A stretch of DNA of 64,000 bases from Microbacterium sp. Root166 (GTDB lineage Bacteria > Actinomycetota > Actinomycetes > Actinomycetales > Microbacteriaceae). Within the stretch, counting starts at the first letter, position 1. Every line of letters starts with the position of its first letter. Shown piece by piece: positions 28,051 through 37,367 of the stretch. Location: positions 1 through 64,000 of the forward strand of contig NZ_LMGL01000003.1 of NCBI RefSeq assembly GCF_001427145.1, read 5' to 3'. The notes under the pieces are model-generated. The model was not told where the DNA came from, searched no databases, and was given only the letters and a program-made list of their open reading frames with translations. The position numbers and the translations under genes were made by a program.

Positions 28051-29436
28051 TCAGAACACCTTGCCCGGGTTCAGGATCCCCTGCGGGTCGAAGACCCGCG
28101 TGATCTGTCGCTGCAGCTCCCACTGATCCTCGCCGAGCTCGTCCACGAGCCACCGGCGCTTGAGCACACCGACGCCGTGCTCGCCGGTGAGCGTGCCGCC
28201 GAGGCGGAGCGCCGAGCGGAAGAGGTCGTCGGCCGCGTCCCAGATGTGCGCCGGCACGGCGATCTCACCGGAGTCGTCGAGGACCGGCTCGAACACGAAG
28301 TTGGGGTGCAGGTTGCCGTCCCCGGCGTGCGCCACCGTCGGGATCGTCAGGGAGTGCTCGCGCTCGATGCGGGCGATCTCGTCGAACATCGCCGGCAGGG
28401 CGCTGCGCGGCACCGAGACGTCCTCGATGAGGGTCGTCCCGAGCCGCTCCATCGCCGGGTGCATCGAGCGGCGGATGCTCAGCAGACGCTCACCCTCTTC
28501 GCGTTCGTACGACACCGAGACGGCACCGCCCGCACCGCGAAGGATGCCGGTGATCCGCTCGGCCTCGGCCACCGCGGCCGGGCCGTCGGTCTGGATCGTG
28601 AGCTGTGCCGCTCCTCGGGTCGGCGGTCGCAGCGACAGCAGCGCATGGACGGCGGCGAGGGACGCGGCATCCATCAGCTCCATGATCGCCGGCTGCGCAC
28701 CCGAAGCGGTGACGGCGGCGGATGCCTCGGCCGCCGCTCGGACACCGGGGAACGTGGCAGCGATCGTGCAGACCTCGCCGGGGACGAGTCGGCGGAGTTT
28801 CAGGGTCGCGCCCACGATGACGCCGAGCGTGCCCTCGGAGCCGATGACGAGGGAGGTCAGGTCCAGGCCGGTGACGCCCTTCACCGTCCGGTGCCCCAGG
28901 CGCAGCAGCCGTCCATCGGCCAGCACCAGGTCGACGCCCAGCACCGCGTCGCGCACGACGCCGTACTTGGCGCACAGCAGCCCGCCCGCTCCGGTGGCGA
29001 TGTTGCCGCCGACCGTGGAGATGGCTCGGCTCGCCGGGTCCGGCGCCCACCACAGGCCGTGAGTGGCCAGCGCGGCGTTGAGGTCGGCGTTGAGGATGCC
29101 GGGCTCGACGACGGCGAGGAGGTCGTCCGGTCGCACCTCGAGGATGCGATCCATGCCGCGCAGCGACAGTGCGATCTCACCCGCGCCCGCGTTCGCACCG
29201 CCCGCGAGGCCCGTGCCCGCTCCGCGCGTCACGACGGCCGTCGACGTGGCGCCGGCGATCCGCAGGGTCTGCTGCACATCGGACACCGAGCGCGCGTGGA
29301 CGACTGCGAGCGGCATGCCCGCTGCGGAGTGACCCGACTTGTCGGTGCGGGCGGCGTGCAGGGCGGGCGGACTCGTGTCCACCCGATCGCCGAGTGCGTT
29401 GCGCAGCTGCGCGACGACGTCGGCGGGGGCGCTCAT
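28051..29436 (-). CDS. FAD-linked oxidase, GlcD-like (glycolate/D-lactate dehydrogenase)
   Basis: 461 residues. It has an FAD-binding type 4 domain (TRGAGTGLAGGANAG; DPASRAISTVGGNIATGAGG; VIGSEGTLGVI) and a C-terminal FAD-linked oxidase domain (AHAGDGNLHPNFVF; TGEHGVGVLKRRWL; FDPQGILNPGKVF). It oxidises a 2-hydroxy acid such as glycolate or D-lactate to the 2-oxo acid. ATG 29436 overlaps the stop of the upstream membrane-protein gene and starts the usual N-terminus. No GlcE/GlcF partner is present, so the one-subunit D-lactate dehydrogenase type is more likely. Confidence 0.88.
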   Translation of the reverse strand: MSAPADVVAQLRNALGDRVDTSPPALHAARTDKSGHSAAGMPLAVVHARSVSDVQQTLRIAGATSTAVVTRGAGTGLAGGANAGAGEIALSLRGMDRILEVRPDDLLAVVEPGILNADLNAALATHGLWWAPDPASRAISTVGGNIATGAGGLLCAKYGVVRDAVLGVDLVLADGRLLRLGHRTVKGVTGLDLTSLVIGSEGTLGVIVGATLKLRRLVPGEVCTIAATFPGVRAAAEASAAVTASGAQPAIMELMDAASLAAVHALLSLRPPTRGAAQLTIQTDGPAAVAEAERITGILRGAGGAVSVSYEREEGERLLSIRRSMHPAMERLGTTLIEDVSVPRSALPAMFDEIARIEREHSLTIPTVAHAGDGNLHPNFVFEPVLDDSGEIAVPAHIWDAADDLFRSALRLGGTLTGEHGVGVLKRRWLVDELGEDQWELQRQITRVFDPQGILNPGKVF

Positions 29437-29819
29437 GCGAAGCGGCGCCGTCCTGCGATCACGCCGACGGTGACCGCGACGATGCCGAAGATCAGGCCGA
29501 TCCAGGCCTGCCCGAGACTCCACCAGGCGATGGTGGCCGAGGCGTAGACGAGCAGCTCGACGAGGGCGCGGACGAACGGGTGCACCGAGAAGACGGCCCG
29601 CGGTGAGACGAACAGCGCCCAGACCAGGATCGCGAGGACCGGGGCGCCGATGCCGGCGACGATGTTCCACGGGAACGGCCACGCGACGAAGCCCCAGATC
29701 GCGAGGGTCGCGAAGGCGAAGAGCTCGCAGACGAAGGCGAGGATGTCGATCGCCGACAGCGGCGCGCGCATGCCCGGCGTGGGCTCGGAAGCGGCGGCGG
29801 AACGGGCGGAGTCGGACAT
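29433..29819 (-). CDS. YrdB-like small membrane protein (DUF2568)
   Basis: 128 residues with four hydrophobic segments. The pattern (LSAIDILAFVCELFAFATLA; FPWNIVAGIGAPVLAILVWA; SPRAVFSVHPFVRALVELLV) is that of the YrdB/DUF2568 family, whose function is unknown. It overlaps the GlcD-like gene by 4 bases, so the two are cotranscribed, but nothing indicates a shared function. Confidence 0.8.
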   Translation of the reverse strand: MSDSARSAAASEPTPGMRAPLSAIDILAFVCELFAFATLAIWGFVAWPFPWNIVAGIGAPVLAILVWALFVSPRAVFSVHPFVRALVELLVYASATIAWWSLGQAWIGLIFGIVAVTVGVIAGRRRFA

Positions 29820-29859
29820 GATCTCCAGTTTAGGGCGGCGGATGCGGCCGCCCCGCCGC

Positions 29860-31680
29860 TCAGAGCAGCTCGCTCAGGGGAGCGCCGGTCATCGCACCGG
29901 GGTGGCCGCCGTCGGTGTATCGCACCTCGACCCGCGCATCGACCTGGAGGTCCTGCGCGGTGGGCTGCAGCGTCAGGGGCGCGGTTCCGTCGGGGCCGAT
30001 CGTCGCGGAGCCCGCGACGACCCCGCGGATGCGGGCCTGGATGACCGCACCGGGCTCTCCAGAGACGGTGAAGTGGACGAGTGTCTGTCCGGCGACCGAT
30101 GACGACGGGCTCGAGGCGATCGACAGCGTCGCACTGATCGGAGTCACGGGGACGACGCCGTTGCTGTTGGTGATGCCGCTGTCGGTGATGCCGCTGTTGG
30201 TGTTGCCGCTGTGCACGGTGCCGTTGTTGGTGCCGTCCGGGGCATTGCCCTGTCCGACATCCGCGGGTGCCGAACTCGGGTGGGTGCTGGGCGTCGTGCC
30301 CTTTCCCTTGTCGGCGGACGGCGTGCCCGCGCCGTTCTCGGAGCCCGCTGTTCCCGTGGTGCCGGCGGTGTCGTCTCCGGCAGGGGAGTCGGAGCCGGGT
30401 TCGGTGGGCAGTTCGGGGACATCGCCGGGCGCAGGTCCGTCCGCATCGCCGATTCCCGGAAGCATTGTGTCGGCCTCGGCGTCGAGCGGTCCTTGCGCTG
30501 ACGCGTCGTCCGCGGCGGTCTCGGTGATCGCGGCGGTGGCCAGGTCGAGGCGTTCGGTCGCGTCGGGCAGCGCCACGGCTGCGACCACGGTCGTCGCCAC
30601 GACGAGTCCGGCAGCGGCGAACCCGGCGATCCCCGCCCCGGACAAGAGTCCGCCTGTCACGCCGGTGACGGCCGCGGTCGATCCTGCCGCGGCGATTGCG
30701 CCGGCAGCGGCTCCGGTCGCGCCTGTCGCACCCGCCGTGCCGGCGGCGGTGGCCGCCACGCCCGACCCGCCGGAGGCCAGTGAGCCGCCCGCGCCGACCG
30801 CGGCCAGCCCGGAGCCGCCCGCGCCCTGTGTCACGGCTGCCGGCATGCCCGCAAGAGCGACCGCCGGGGCTGCGACGCCCTGCAGTGTCGCGAGATAACC
30901 CGCGGTGCCGGCGACTCCGACGGTGAGGGGAATCAGTACGAGAGCAAGCCGGCTCGAGACCTCTTTGGCCTCGCTGGCCACGACCGCACACCGCGTACAG
31001 CCCGACAGATGCGCCTCGAGCTTGGCCCGATCACGTCGGCCGACGTTGGCGCGCGCGTACGCACCCAGCCGCTCGATGGACCACGCGCAGTCCGAGCCGT
31101 CGGCGACGGTGCGCAAGTGCGCCTGGATCCACGCTTCGCGCAGGCCCTCGCGGGCCCGGAACGTGAGCTGCGCGACGGCGGTGGCCTTCATGCCGAGAAG
31201 CGGCGCGATCTCAGCAGGCTTCATCGCCTCGATCTCGGAGTACCAGAGCACCTCCTGCCACCGTGTCGGGAGGCTGCGGAAAGCCTGGTGGGTGAGGCTG
31301 CGATCCAGGGAATCCGCCGTCGCCTGCTCGCTCGTCGCAGGGTCCTCAAGGGCCTCGAGCGCGTCGATCGTCGTCTCCCGGGTGGATCGTCCCCAGCCTG
31401 CGGCGGTGTTGCGGATGCTCGTGAACAGGTAGGCGCGGAAGGACCCGGTCGGTCCGCCGCCCTTGATGATGGCGTGGTAGATCCTCGTGTACGCCTCTTG
31501 CACGAGGTCGTCGGCGTCTGCACCGGGAGAGATGCTGCGGGCGACGGCGATGCCGGACCGGTAGTGGCGACGCCACAGCTCGCCGAACGCGGTGCGGTCG
31601 CCGGATCGGCTGCGCAGCACCAGGTCGGCGTCGCTCACCGCGCCGGGCTCGCGGCCGGCTGCATCATCGTCGTCGATCAT
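29860..31680 (-). CDS. ECF sigma factor fused to zinc anti-sigma, membrane and extracellular domains
   Basis: 606 residues. Sigma region 2 spans about 24-95 (DADDLVQEAYTRIYHAI) and sigma region 4 about 128-188 (LPTRWQEVLWYSEIEAMKPA). A zinc anti-sigma-like site H224-x3-C228-x2-C231 is followed by a membrane helix (about 245-265). An Ala/Gly-rich stretch leads to a second helix (about 342-371), then a Thr/Gly/Asp-rich linker and a C-terminal Ig-like beta domain (about 515-600). The protein thus joins a transcription factor, its inhibitor and a surface domain in one chain, as described for some actinobacterial ECF groups. ATG 31680 is preferred to longer frames because GGGAG lies just upstream. 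Release probably needs proteolysis or a conformational change (inference). Confidence 0.82.
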   Translation of the reverse strand: MIDDDDAAGREPGAVSDADLVLRSRSGDRTAFGELWRRHYRSGIAVARSISPGADADDLVQEAYTRIYHAIIKGGGPTGSFRAYLFTSIRNTAAGWGRSTRETTIDALEALEDPATSEQATADSLDRSLTHQAFRSLPTRWQEVLWYSEIEAMKPAEIAPLLGMKATAVAQLTFRAREGLREAWIQAHLRTVADGSDCAWSIERLGAYARANVGRRDRAKLEAHLSGCTRCAVVASEAKEVSSRLALVLIPLTVGVAGTAGYLATLQGVAAPAVALAGMPAAVTQGAGGSGLAAVGAGGSLASGGSGVAATAAGTAGATGATGAAAGAIAAAGSTAAVTGVTGGLLSGAGIAGFAAAGLVVATTVVAAVALPDATERLDLATAAITETAADDASAQGPLDAEADTMLPGIGDADGPAPGDVPELPTEPGSDSPAGDDTAGTTGTAGSENGAGTPSADKGKGTTPSTHPSSAPADVGQGNAPDGTNNGTVHSGNTNSGITDSGITNSNGVVPVTPISATLSIASSPSSSVAGQTLVHFTVSGEPGAVIQARIRGVVAGSATIGPDGTAPLTLQPTAQDLQVDARVEVRYTDGGHPGAMTGAPLSELL

Positions 31681-32077
31681 GTGTCTCCCGGGTGGCCGGC
31701 GCTCCCCATGCAGCTGCCGAGCCGGATGCCGGCCGCAACGGTGGCCTGCGAGCCTCATTCTCACCCCGAATCCGGGTTTTGACCAGATGCGACGGCGAAT
31801 CGGCCTCCGCGTCCGAAAACATTCCGGCAACACGCGTAATAGATGGGCGATGCCGCCGTCTCATGATCAGGAGGTGTTCAGCGCTCCGATGGGGGTCAAC
31901 GCGAACACCGATTGCGAGGGCTCAGCGCACCTCGCATCCGGAGGCGGGGCAGGCGGTAACTCGGGGGAGGGCCCGCCGGCCCCGCCCCTACTCCGGATAC
32001 GAATGCAACCGTCCCGAAGCGGTTGCCCCAGAGCTCCGCCCGCCGCGCACCCCAACCGCGCGGCGGGCGGTCCCATC
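31681..32077. other. 397-base gap without a convincing gene
   Basis: It holds the upstream region of the sigma-fusion gene and the downstream region of nagA. Open frames here have biased Pro/Gly/Arg translations and no recognisable protein. Two inverted repeats are clear: GCAACCG (32005-32011) with CGGTTGC (32020-32026), and the 13-bp stem at 32036-32070. An AGGAGG followed by ATG 31890 opens a frame that runs antisense into nagA and is not believable. Confidence 0.6.
32036..32070 (-). terminator. Terminator of the GH20-nagA operon
   Basis: CCGCCCGCCGCGC (32036-32048) and GCGCGGCGGGCGG (32058-32070) form a perfect 13-bp stem with a 9-base loop. It begins 7 bases beyond the nagA stop in the direction of transcription. 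Confidence 0.75.
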
Positions 32078-33205
32078 TCAGGCGGGGCTGCCCGCGATCC
32101 ACACCCGCTGCACCTCGAGTGCAGCATCGAGCAGCACGGCATCGGCGATGGCCCCGATGCCGAGGCTGCCGAGATCCGCGCGCCCGATGGCGCGCGCCGG
32201 TGCTGCCGTCACCGCATGGACGGCCTGCGCGAGCGGAACCCCGGCCGCGACGACACGGCGCAGCGCGTCGTCCTGCGTCAGGGTGGACCCGGCGATGGAG
32301 CCGCCGCCCGCGAGTCTGGCCACGCCGGCCTCGACGGTCACCTCCAGCCCGCCGAGCTCGTACCGGCCGTCTCCGGCACCCGCTGCCGCCATGGCGTCGG
32401 TCACCAGTGCGATCCGGCCGGGCGCCGCCGCGAAGGCGACGGCGATGAGCTGCAGGTCCACGTGGACGCCGTCGGCGATGAGCTCGAGCGTCACGCGATC
32501 GTCGCGCAGGGCGGCGACCACCGGGCCCGGGGAGCGGTGGTGGATGCCGGGCATGGCGTTGAACGCGTGCGTGAGGATCGTCGCACCTGCCTCGATCGCG
32601 CGCTGCGCGGCCGGGGCATCGGCATCCGTGTGTCCGATCGCGACTGCGACGCCCTCCGCCACCAGAGAGGCGATGGCCTCGTGGGCGCCGGGGAGCTCGG
32701 GAGCAAGGGTGATCTGGCGGATCGTGCCGCGACCGGCTGCGAGCAGCGCCGTCACGGCGGCGGCGTCGGGCGCTCGCAGCAGCGACTCGGTGTGCGCGCC
32801 CTTGTGGCCCGGGTCGAGGAAAGGGCCCTCGAGGTGCGATCCGAGGATCGTGGGGTCCGCCTCGGCGATGTCCGCGACCATGGCGGCGCGGGCGGCGAGA
32901 TCCTCGATCGACGCGGTCACCAGCGAGATCACCGCCCGGGTGGTGCCGTGCGAGCGATGCAGCGCCCGCCCCTGGGCGATCGCCGCCGGGCCGTCGTCGT
33001 AGGAGGCTCCGGCGCCGCCGTGGCCGTGGATGTCGATGAAACCGGGGGTGAGGCATCCGTCCCCGCCGTCGACGATCTCGTCGGCGTCCGGCCGCTCCGC
33101 CCCTGTGCCGCGTGCCGCGACGCGCCCGCCGTCGAACAGCACCCAGGCGTCATCGGTGATGCGGCCGTCGTCGACGAGCCGCACCGAGTGGACGAGTGTG
33201 CTCAT
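32078..33205 (-). CDS. nagA: N-acetylglucosamine-6-phosphate deacetylase
   Basis: 375 residues of the amidohydrolase fold. It deacetylates GlcNAc-6-phosphate to glucosamine-6-phosphate plus acetate. Visible active-site motifs are [14 protein letters not shown] (metal Glu), IGHTDAD and THAFNAM (His ligands) and the catalytic Asp in LVTDAM. ATG 33205 overlaps the stop of the upstream beta-hexosaminidase (ATGA), so outer-surface release of GlcNAc and its cytosolic use are genetically coupled. nagB is not in the window. Confidence 0.95.
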   Translation of the reverse strand: MSTLVHSVRLVDDGRITDDAWVLFDGGRVAARGTGAERPDADEIVDGGDGCLTPGFIDIHGHGGAGASYDDGPAAIAQGRALHRSHGTTRAVISLVTASIEDLAARAAMVADIAEADPTILGSHLEGPFLDPGHKGAHTESLLRAPDAAAVTALLAAGRGTIRQITLAPELPGAHEAIASLVAEGVAVAIGHTDADAPAAQRAIEAGATILTHAFNAMPGIHHRSPGPVVAALRDDRVTLELIADGVHVDLQLIAVAFAAAPGRIALVTDAMAAAGAGDGRYELGGLEVTVEAGVARLAGGGSIAGSTLTQDDALRRVVAAGVPLAQAVHAVTAAPARAIGRADLGSLGIGAIADAVLLDAALEVQRVWIAGSPA

Positions 33206-34806
33206 TCGGTAGCCCAGGGGATCTCGTCGGACGGGTGGAACGCGATGCCCTGGCTCGCCCACAGCGGGCCGAGCCCGCCCACGCGGGTGCGGAAGGAGTC
33301 CCAGGTGCGCAGCTCGCTCGTGCCCGTCGCCGGCGACCAGGCCGCCTCCGCGGCGGCGCCGATCCGCGGGAAGGCCATGGTGTCGATGTCCTCCGCGGTG
33401 CGGAGGGTCTCGGCCCACAGCGGAGCCTCGACGCCGAGGATGTCGGACTCCTCGACACCGTCGACGATCGTCCCCGGCTCCCACGAGTACGCGCGCTCGA
33501 CGCTCGTCGGCCCGTTCGCCCACGCGAGACCGAGGTCGGCCTTGCCCGGGTACTGCATGTCCAGGTAGATCGCGTCTGCCGGCGAGAGGATGAGGCCGCC
33601 GCCGTTCTGCACGAACGCGCGCGCCTTCGCATCGGCGCCGTCCGTGGGCCGCACGTAGCCCCAGTACTGACCGACGGTGCTGGGGGCGAGGCCCGGCGCG
33701 TCGCCTGCCTCGTGCCACGCGACGGGCGTCTTGCCGAGGTCGGCGATGATCCCGCTCGCCCGTGCCACGAACGCGGCGAAGTCGTCGGGATCGGTGCCGA
33801 GGGCCTCGTCGCCGCCGAGGTGCAGGTAGGGACCGGGGGTCATCGCGGCGAGCTCGCCGAAGACGTCGGCGACGAAGTCGTAGGTCGCTTCATCGTCGAT
33901 GCGCAGCGACGAGAAGCCCACGGCGAGGCCTTCGTACGGCGTGCCCTTGGCGGGAAGCCCGCCGCCGAACTCCTGCGCCACCCGGCGGATCTCGTCGCTG
34001 ATCACGGGCTCCTCGACCAGCGTGGGATAGGCGAGACCGACGGCGTGCGTGTGCCCGGGCATGTCGATCTCGGGCACCACGATCATGTGCCGCGAGGCCG
34101 CATGCGCGACGATCTCGCGGTAGTCGGCCTTCGTATAGAAGCCGCCGGGATCGCCGCCCACCGCCATCCCCGAGGCGAGTTCGGTGAGCTCCGGCCGCGA
34201 GTCCAGCTCGATGCGCCAGCCCTGGTCGTCGGTGAGGTGCAGGTGCAGCGCGTTGAACTTCAGCGCCGCGGCCCGGTCGATGTAGCCCTTCACCGTCTCG
34301 ACCGAGTGGAAGTGCCGCGCGACGTCGAGCATCACCCCGCGGTAGGCGAAGCGCGGGGCGTCGTCGATCTCGACCGCCGGCACGATCCAGCGCTCACCGT
34401 CGCGGGCGACCAGCTGGCCGAGCGTCTGCACTCCGTAGAACAGGCCCGCGGGATCGGCGGCCGTGACGACGACGGATGCCGCATCCGCCGTCAGCCGGTA
34501 CGACTCCGCCACGCCGCCCGGCTCGATCCGCAGGCTCACGGTGGCGTCGCCGGTGCCGTCCGGCGTGAGGCCGGCGCGGGCCTGGACCAGCGCGAGGAGG
34601 GCGGCCGCGGCATCCGGATCACCTTCGATCGATGTGTCTGCGGAGAGCTCGAACGGATCGCCCTCGACCTGCTCGAGCGCAGCGGGCAGGGGAACGAGGG
34701 CGAGGTTCGGCACAGTGCCTCCATTGTCGTCTGCGGGAGCGCAGCCCGCCATCAGCGCGAGGGCGATGCCCGCCGCGGCGAGGCCCCGTCCGCGATGACG
34801 TTTCAT
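33202..34806 (-). CDS. GH20 beta-N-acetylhexosaminidase, lipoprotein
   Basis: 534 residues. A lipoprotein signal ends in LMAGC (Cys22), so the enzyme is anchored outside the membrane. An N-terminal GH20b-like domain (about 30-150) precedes the TIM barrel, with [29 protein letters not shown] and the catalytic pair Asp333-Glu334 in HLGGDEA. It cleaves terminal GlcNAc from chitooligosaccharides or glycans by substrate-assisted catalysis. AGGA 8 bases before ATG 34806 is the ribosome site, and a ROK-operator-like half-site overlaps it. Confidence 0.94.
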   Translation of the reverse strand: MKRHRGRGLAAAGIALALMAGCAPADDNGGTVPNLALVPLPAALEQVEGDPFELSADTSIEGDPDAAAALLALVQARAGLTPDGTGDATVSLRIEPGGVAESYRLTADAASVVVTAADPAGLFYGVQTLGQLVARDGERWIVPAVEIDDAPRFAYRGVMLDVARHFHSVETVKGYIDRAAALKFNALHLHLTDDQGWRIELDSRPELTELASGMAVGGDPGGFYTKADYREIVAHAASRHMIVVPEIDMPGHTHAVGLAYPTLVEEPVISDEIRRVAQEFGGGLPAKGTPYEGLAVGFSSLRIDDEATYDFVADVFGELAAMTPGPYLHLGGDEALGTDPDDFAAFVARASGIIADLGKTPVAWHEAGDAPGLAPSTVGQYWGYVRPTDGADAKARAFVQNGGGLILSPADAIYLDMQYPGKADLGLAWANGPTSVERAYSWEPGTIVDGVEESDILGVEAPLWAETLRTAEDIDTMAFPRIGAAAEAAWSPATGTSELRTWDSFRTRVGGLGPLWASQGIAFHPSDEIPWATE

Positions 34807-34815
34807 GTAAAGAGT

Positions 34816-34825
34816 CCTAACAAAA
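34816..34825. promoter_or_regulatory. ROK-operator-like half-site before the GH20 gene
   Basis: CCTAACAAAA on the plus strand, which reads TTTTGTTAGG on the coding strand, sits 10 bases before the GH20 start. It shares TTTGTT and TAACAAA with the operator at 22508-22532 at a similar distance from the ATG. Only one arm is clear, so common control by the ROK repressor is a hypothesis. Confidence 0.35.
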
Positions 34826-34889
34826 GGAATGCGGTCAGCCTAGCAGGGCGTCATCGTGGGCGCCCAGGCCGGGGCATCCGTTATGCTCG

Positions 34890-34967
34890 GCATGTCGCGA
34901 CTGGCGTTGAGGTGGACCACCACCGGGGAGCGGCTGACTACGGCATTCGACCGCGCGCCTGGGCCGA
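34890..34967 (+). ncRNA. ZTP (pfl) riboswitch upstream of glyA
   Basis: The segment contains the hallmarks of the pfl/ZTP aptamer in order: TCGCGACTGGCG (34895-34906), a TGG-containing junction (34913-34915), ACCGGGGAGCG (34922-34932), a variable linker, and CGCGCCTGGGC (34953-34963). It lies 56 bases before glyA. ZTP riboswitches typically switch on glyA, folD and purine genes when 10-formyl-tetrahydrofolate is low and ZTP rises. A TATGCT at 34882-34887 is a likely -10. Confidence 0.85.
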
Positions 34968-35022
34968 TGTGATTCCCGGCAACCCGCCGCGTACCCCGAA
35001 AGCCGCAGTCAAGGAGATCGTC

Positions 35023-36297
35023 ATGACCGATCAGTACTTCAACGCCTCGCTCGCCGAGGTCGACCCCGAGATCGCGGAGGTGCTCGAGCGCGAGCTGCAG
35101 CGGCAGCGCGGCTACCTCGAGATGATCGCCTCCGAGAACTTCGTGCCCGTCTCGATCCTGCAGTCGCAGGGTTCGGTGCTCACGAACAAGTACGCCGAGG
35201 GCTACCCCGGCCGCCGCTACTACGGCGGCTGCGAAGAGGTCGACGTCGCCGAAGAGCTGGCGATCGCCCGCGCCAAGGAGCTGTTCGGGTCGGAGTTCGC
35301 CAACGTCCAGCCGCACTCCGGCGCGACCGCCAACGCCGCCGTGCTGCACGCCATCGCGCGTCCCGGCGACACGCTGCTCGGCCTGTCGCTCGATCAGGGC
35401 GGCCACCTCACGCACGGCATGAAGATCAACTTCTCCGGCCGCCTCTACAACATCGTCGCCTACGGCGTGGACCCCGAGACCTCGACCATCGACATGGACG
35501 AGGTCCGCCGCCTCGCGATCGAGCACCAGCCCAAGGTGATCATCGCCGGCTGGTCGGCCTACCCCCGCCAGCTCGATTTCGCGGCCTTCCGCGCGATCGC
35601 GGACGAGGTCGGCGCGCTGCTGTGGGTCGACATGGCCCACTTCGCCGGCCTCGTCGCGGCAGGGCTGCACCCGAACCCGGTCCCGCACGCGCACGTGGTC
35701 TCCTCGACCGTGCACAAGACGATCGGCGGCCCGCGCTCGGGCTTCATCCTGACCAATGACGCCGACCTCGCCAAGAAGCTCAACACCGCGGTGTTCCCGG
35801 GCCAGCAGGGCGGGCCGCTCATGCACGTCATCGCCGCCAAGGCGACCGCGTTCAAGCTCGCCGGCACGCCGGAGTTCAAGGAGCGCCAGGAGCGCGTGCT
35901 GCGCGGCGCCCACATCATCGCCGAGCGGCTGTCGCAGCAGGACGTGAAGGATGCCGGGATCTCGGTGCGCTCGGGCGGCACCGACGTCCACCTGGTGCTC
36001 GTCGACCTCCGCAACGCCGAGATCGACGGCAAGCAGGCCGAGGACCTCCTCCATGAGATCCACATCACGGTCAACCGCAACGCCGTGCCCAACGACCCGC
36101 GCCCGCCGATGGTCACCTCGGGTCTGCGCATCGGAACGCCGGCGCTCGCGACCCGCGGATTCGGCGACGCCGAGTTCACCGAGGTCGCCGATGTCATCGC
36201 TCTCGCGCTGCTGCCCGGCGCCGATGTCGACTCGCTGCGCGCCCGCGTCGGCGCACTCGCCGAGCGCTTCCCGCTCTACCCCGGGCTCGCCCAGTAG
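35023..36297 (+). CDS. glyA: Serine hydroxymethyltransferase
   Basis: 424 residues, a PLP enzyme that moves the serine hydroxymethyl group to tetrahydrofolate. The PLP lysine is in [16 protein letters not shown], and [20 protein letters not shown] and [15 protein letters not shown] are family blocks. ATG 35023 follows AAGGAG and starts the conserved N-terminus; the open frame upstream passes through the riboswitch and is not coding. The gene ends in two TAG codons in a row. It is controlled by the ZTP riboswitch and precedes folD, which uses its product. Confidence 0.97.
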   Translation: MTDQYFNASLAEVDPEIAEVLERELQRQRGYLEMIASENFVPVSILQSQGSVLTNKYAEGYPGRRYYGGCEEVDVAEELAIARAKELFGSEFANVQPHSGATANAAVLHAIARPGDTLLGLSLDQGGHLTHGMKINFSGRLYNIVAYGVDPETSTIDMDEVRRLAIEHQPKVIIAGWSAYPRQLDFAAFRAIADEVGALLWVDMAHFAGLVAAGLHPNPVPHAHVVSSTVHKTIGGPRSGFILTNDADLAKKLNTAVFPGQQGGPLMHVIAAKATAFKLAGTPEFKERQERVLRGAHIIAERLSQQDVKDAGISVRSGGTDVHLVLVDLRNAEIDGKQAEDLLHEIHITVNRNAVPNDPRPPMVTSGLRIGTPALATRGFGDAEFTEVADVIALALLPGADVDSLRARVGALAERFPLYPGLAQ

Positions 36298-36356
36298 TAG
36301 CCGTCGCCCGTGAGCACGCCTTGCCGCGGCATCCGGTCTTCCGGACGATCGCTGGT

Positions 36357-36389
36357 GAGGCAGGCGGATGCCGACGAGGCAGGCGGATG
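36357..36389 (+). repeat. 14-bp direct repeat between glyA and folD
   Basis: GAGGCAGGCGGATG occurs at 36357-36370 and 36376-36389, 19 bases apart start to start. The 169-base gap also has a small CCGG-TCTT-CCGG hairpin (36334-36345). A short in-frame extension of folD through this gap is possible, but AGGAGG at 36453 marks the real start. Confidence 0.6.
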
Positions 36390-36466
36390 ATCGGCACGTC
36401 TCGACCGGCATGGCATGTCTCAGTGAGAATGCCGACGGTGAGGCACAGAACCAGGAGGACGAACGG

Positions 36467-37348
36467 ATGACCGCACAGAAGCTCGACGGCAAGGCCGCAG
36501 CAGCCGAGATCAAGGAAGAGCTGCGTCAGCGCGTCGCTGCGCTCGCCGAGCGGGGGGTCGTCCCCGGCATCGCGACGGTCCTCGTCGGCGCCGACCCGGC
36601 CTCGCAGCTGTACGTCGGCATGAAGCACCGCGACTCGCTCGCGATCGGCATGAACTCGATCCAGCGCGAGCTGCCCGCCGATGCCACGCAGGCCGAGGTC
36701 GAGGCGCTGATCGACGAGCTGAACGCCGACCCGGCCTGCCACGGCTACATCGTGCAGCTGCCGCTGCCCAAGCACATCGACACCGACGCGGTGCTCGAGC
36801 GCATCGATCCGGCCAAGGACGCCGACGGACTGCACCCGACGAACCTCGGGCGCCTCGTGCTGAACGTGAACGCGCCGATCACGTCGCCGCTGCCCTGCAC
36901 GCCTCGCGGCGTGATCGAGCTGCTGCTGCGCAACGGCTACGACCTCAACGGCAAGCACGTCGTCGTCGTCGGGCGCGGCGTCACGATCGGCCGGTCGATC
37001 GGCCTGCTCCTCACCCGTCGCGAGTACAACGCGACCGTGACGCTCACGCACACCGGCACGACCGATCTCGCGCACCACCTGCGCGAGGCCGATGTCGTGG
37101 TCGCTGCCGCAGGGGTCAAGCACATCGTCCGCGCCGAGGACGTCAAGCCCGGCGCCGCGGTGCTCGACGTCGGGGTGACGCGCGAGGTCGACCCCGAGAC
37201 GGGCAAGTCCAAGGTCTACGGCGACGTCCACCCCGACGTCGCCGAGGTCGCGGGCTGGCTGTCGCCGAACCCCGGGGGAGTGGGCCCGATGACGGTGTCG
37301 CTGCTCATGACGAACGTGGTCGAGGCGGCGGAGCGCTCGGTCGCCTGA
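36467..37348 (+). CDS. folD: Methylenetetrahydrofolate dehydrogenase/cyclohydrolase
   Basis: 293 residues. The bifunctional enzyme converts 5,10-methylene-THF to 10-formyl-THF through methenyl-THF. The catalytic Lys is in [11 protein letters not shown], and [19 protein letters not shown] and the NADP loop [11 protein letters not shown] are visible; the family more often has GRSxxVGxP at the last site. ATG 36467 is fixed by AGGAGG at 36453-36458. It follows glyA on the same strand after 169 bases and completes the serine to formyl-THF route relevant to ZTP sensing. Confidence 0.96.
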   Translation: MTAQKLDGKAAAAEIKEELRQRVAALAERGVVPGIATVLVGADPASQLYVGMKHRDSLAIGMNSIQRELPADATQAEVEALIDELNADPACHGYIVQLPLPKHIDTDAVLERIDPAKDADGLHPTNLGRLVLNVNAPITSPLPCTPRGVIELLLRNGYDLNGKHVVVVGRGVTIGRSIGLLLTRREYNATVTLTHTGTTDLAHHLREADVVVAAAGVKHIVRAEDVKPGAAVLDVGVTREVDPETGKSKVYGDVHPDVAEVAGWLSPNPGGVGPMTVSLLMTNVVEAAERSVA

Positions 37349-37367
37349 GACCGGGTCCCGGTCAGGC
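37343..37367. terminator. Inverted repeat over the ends of two convergent genes
   Basis: GACCGGG (37349-37355) and CCCGGTC (37357-37363) pair around one base. The stem continues as GCCTG/CAGGC with a small bulge and covers both stop codons. It is probably a shared terminator for folD and the convergent aminotransferase. Confidence 0.5.

Noticed and set aside
31592..33568. 658-codon plus-strand frame through the gap and across nagA and GH20
   Set aside because: Runs antisense to two well-supported enzymes and shows no protein family; typical GC-rich shadow.
33196..35022. Upstream extension of the glyA frame
   Set aside because: It is antisense to the GH20 gene and passes through the ZTP riboswitch; conserved glyA begins at 35023.
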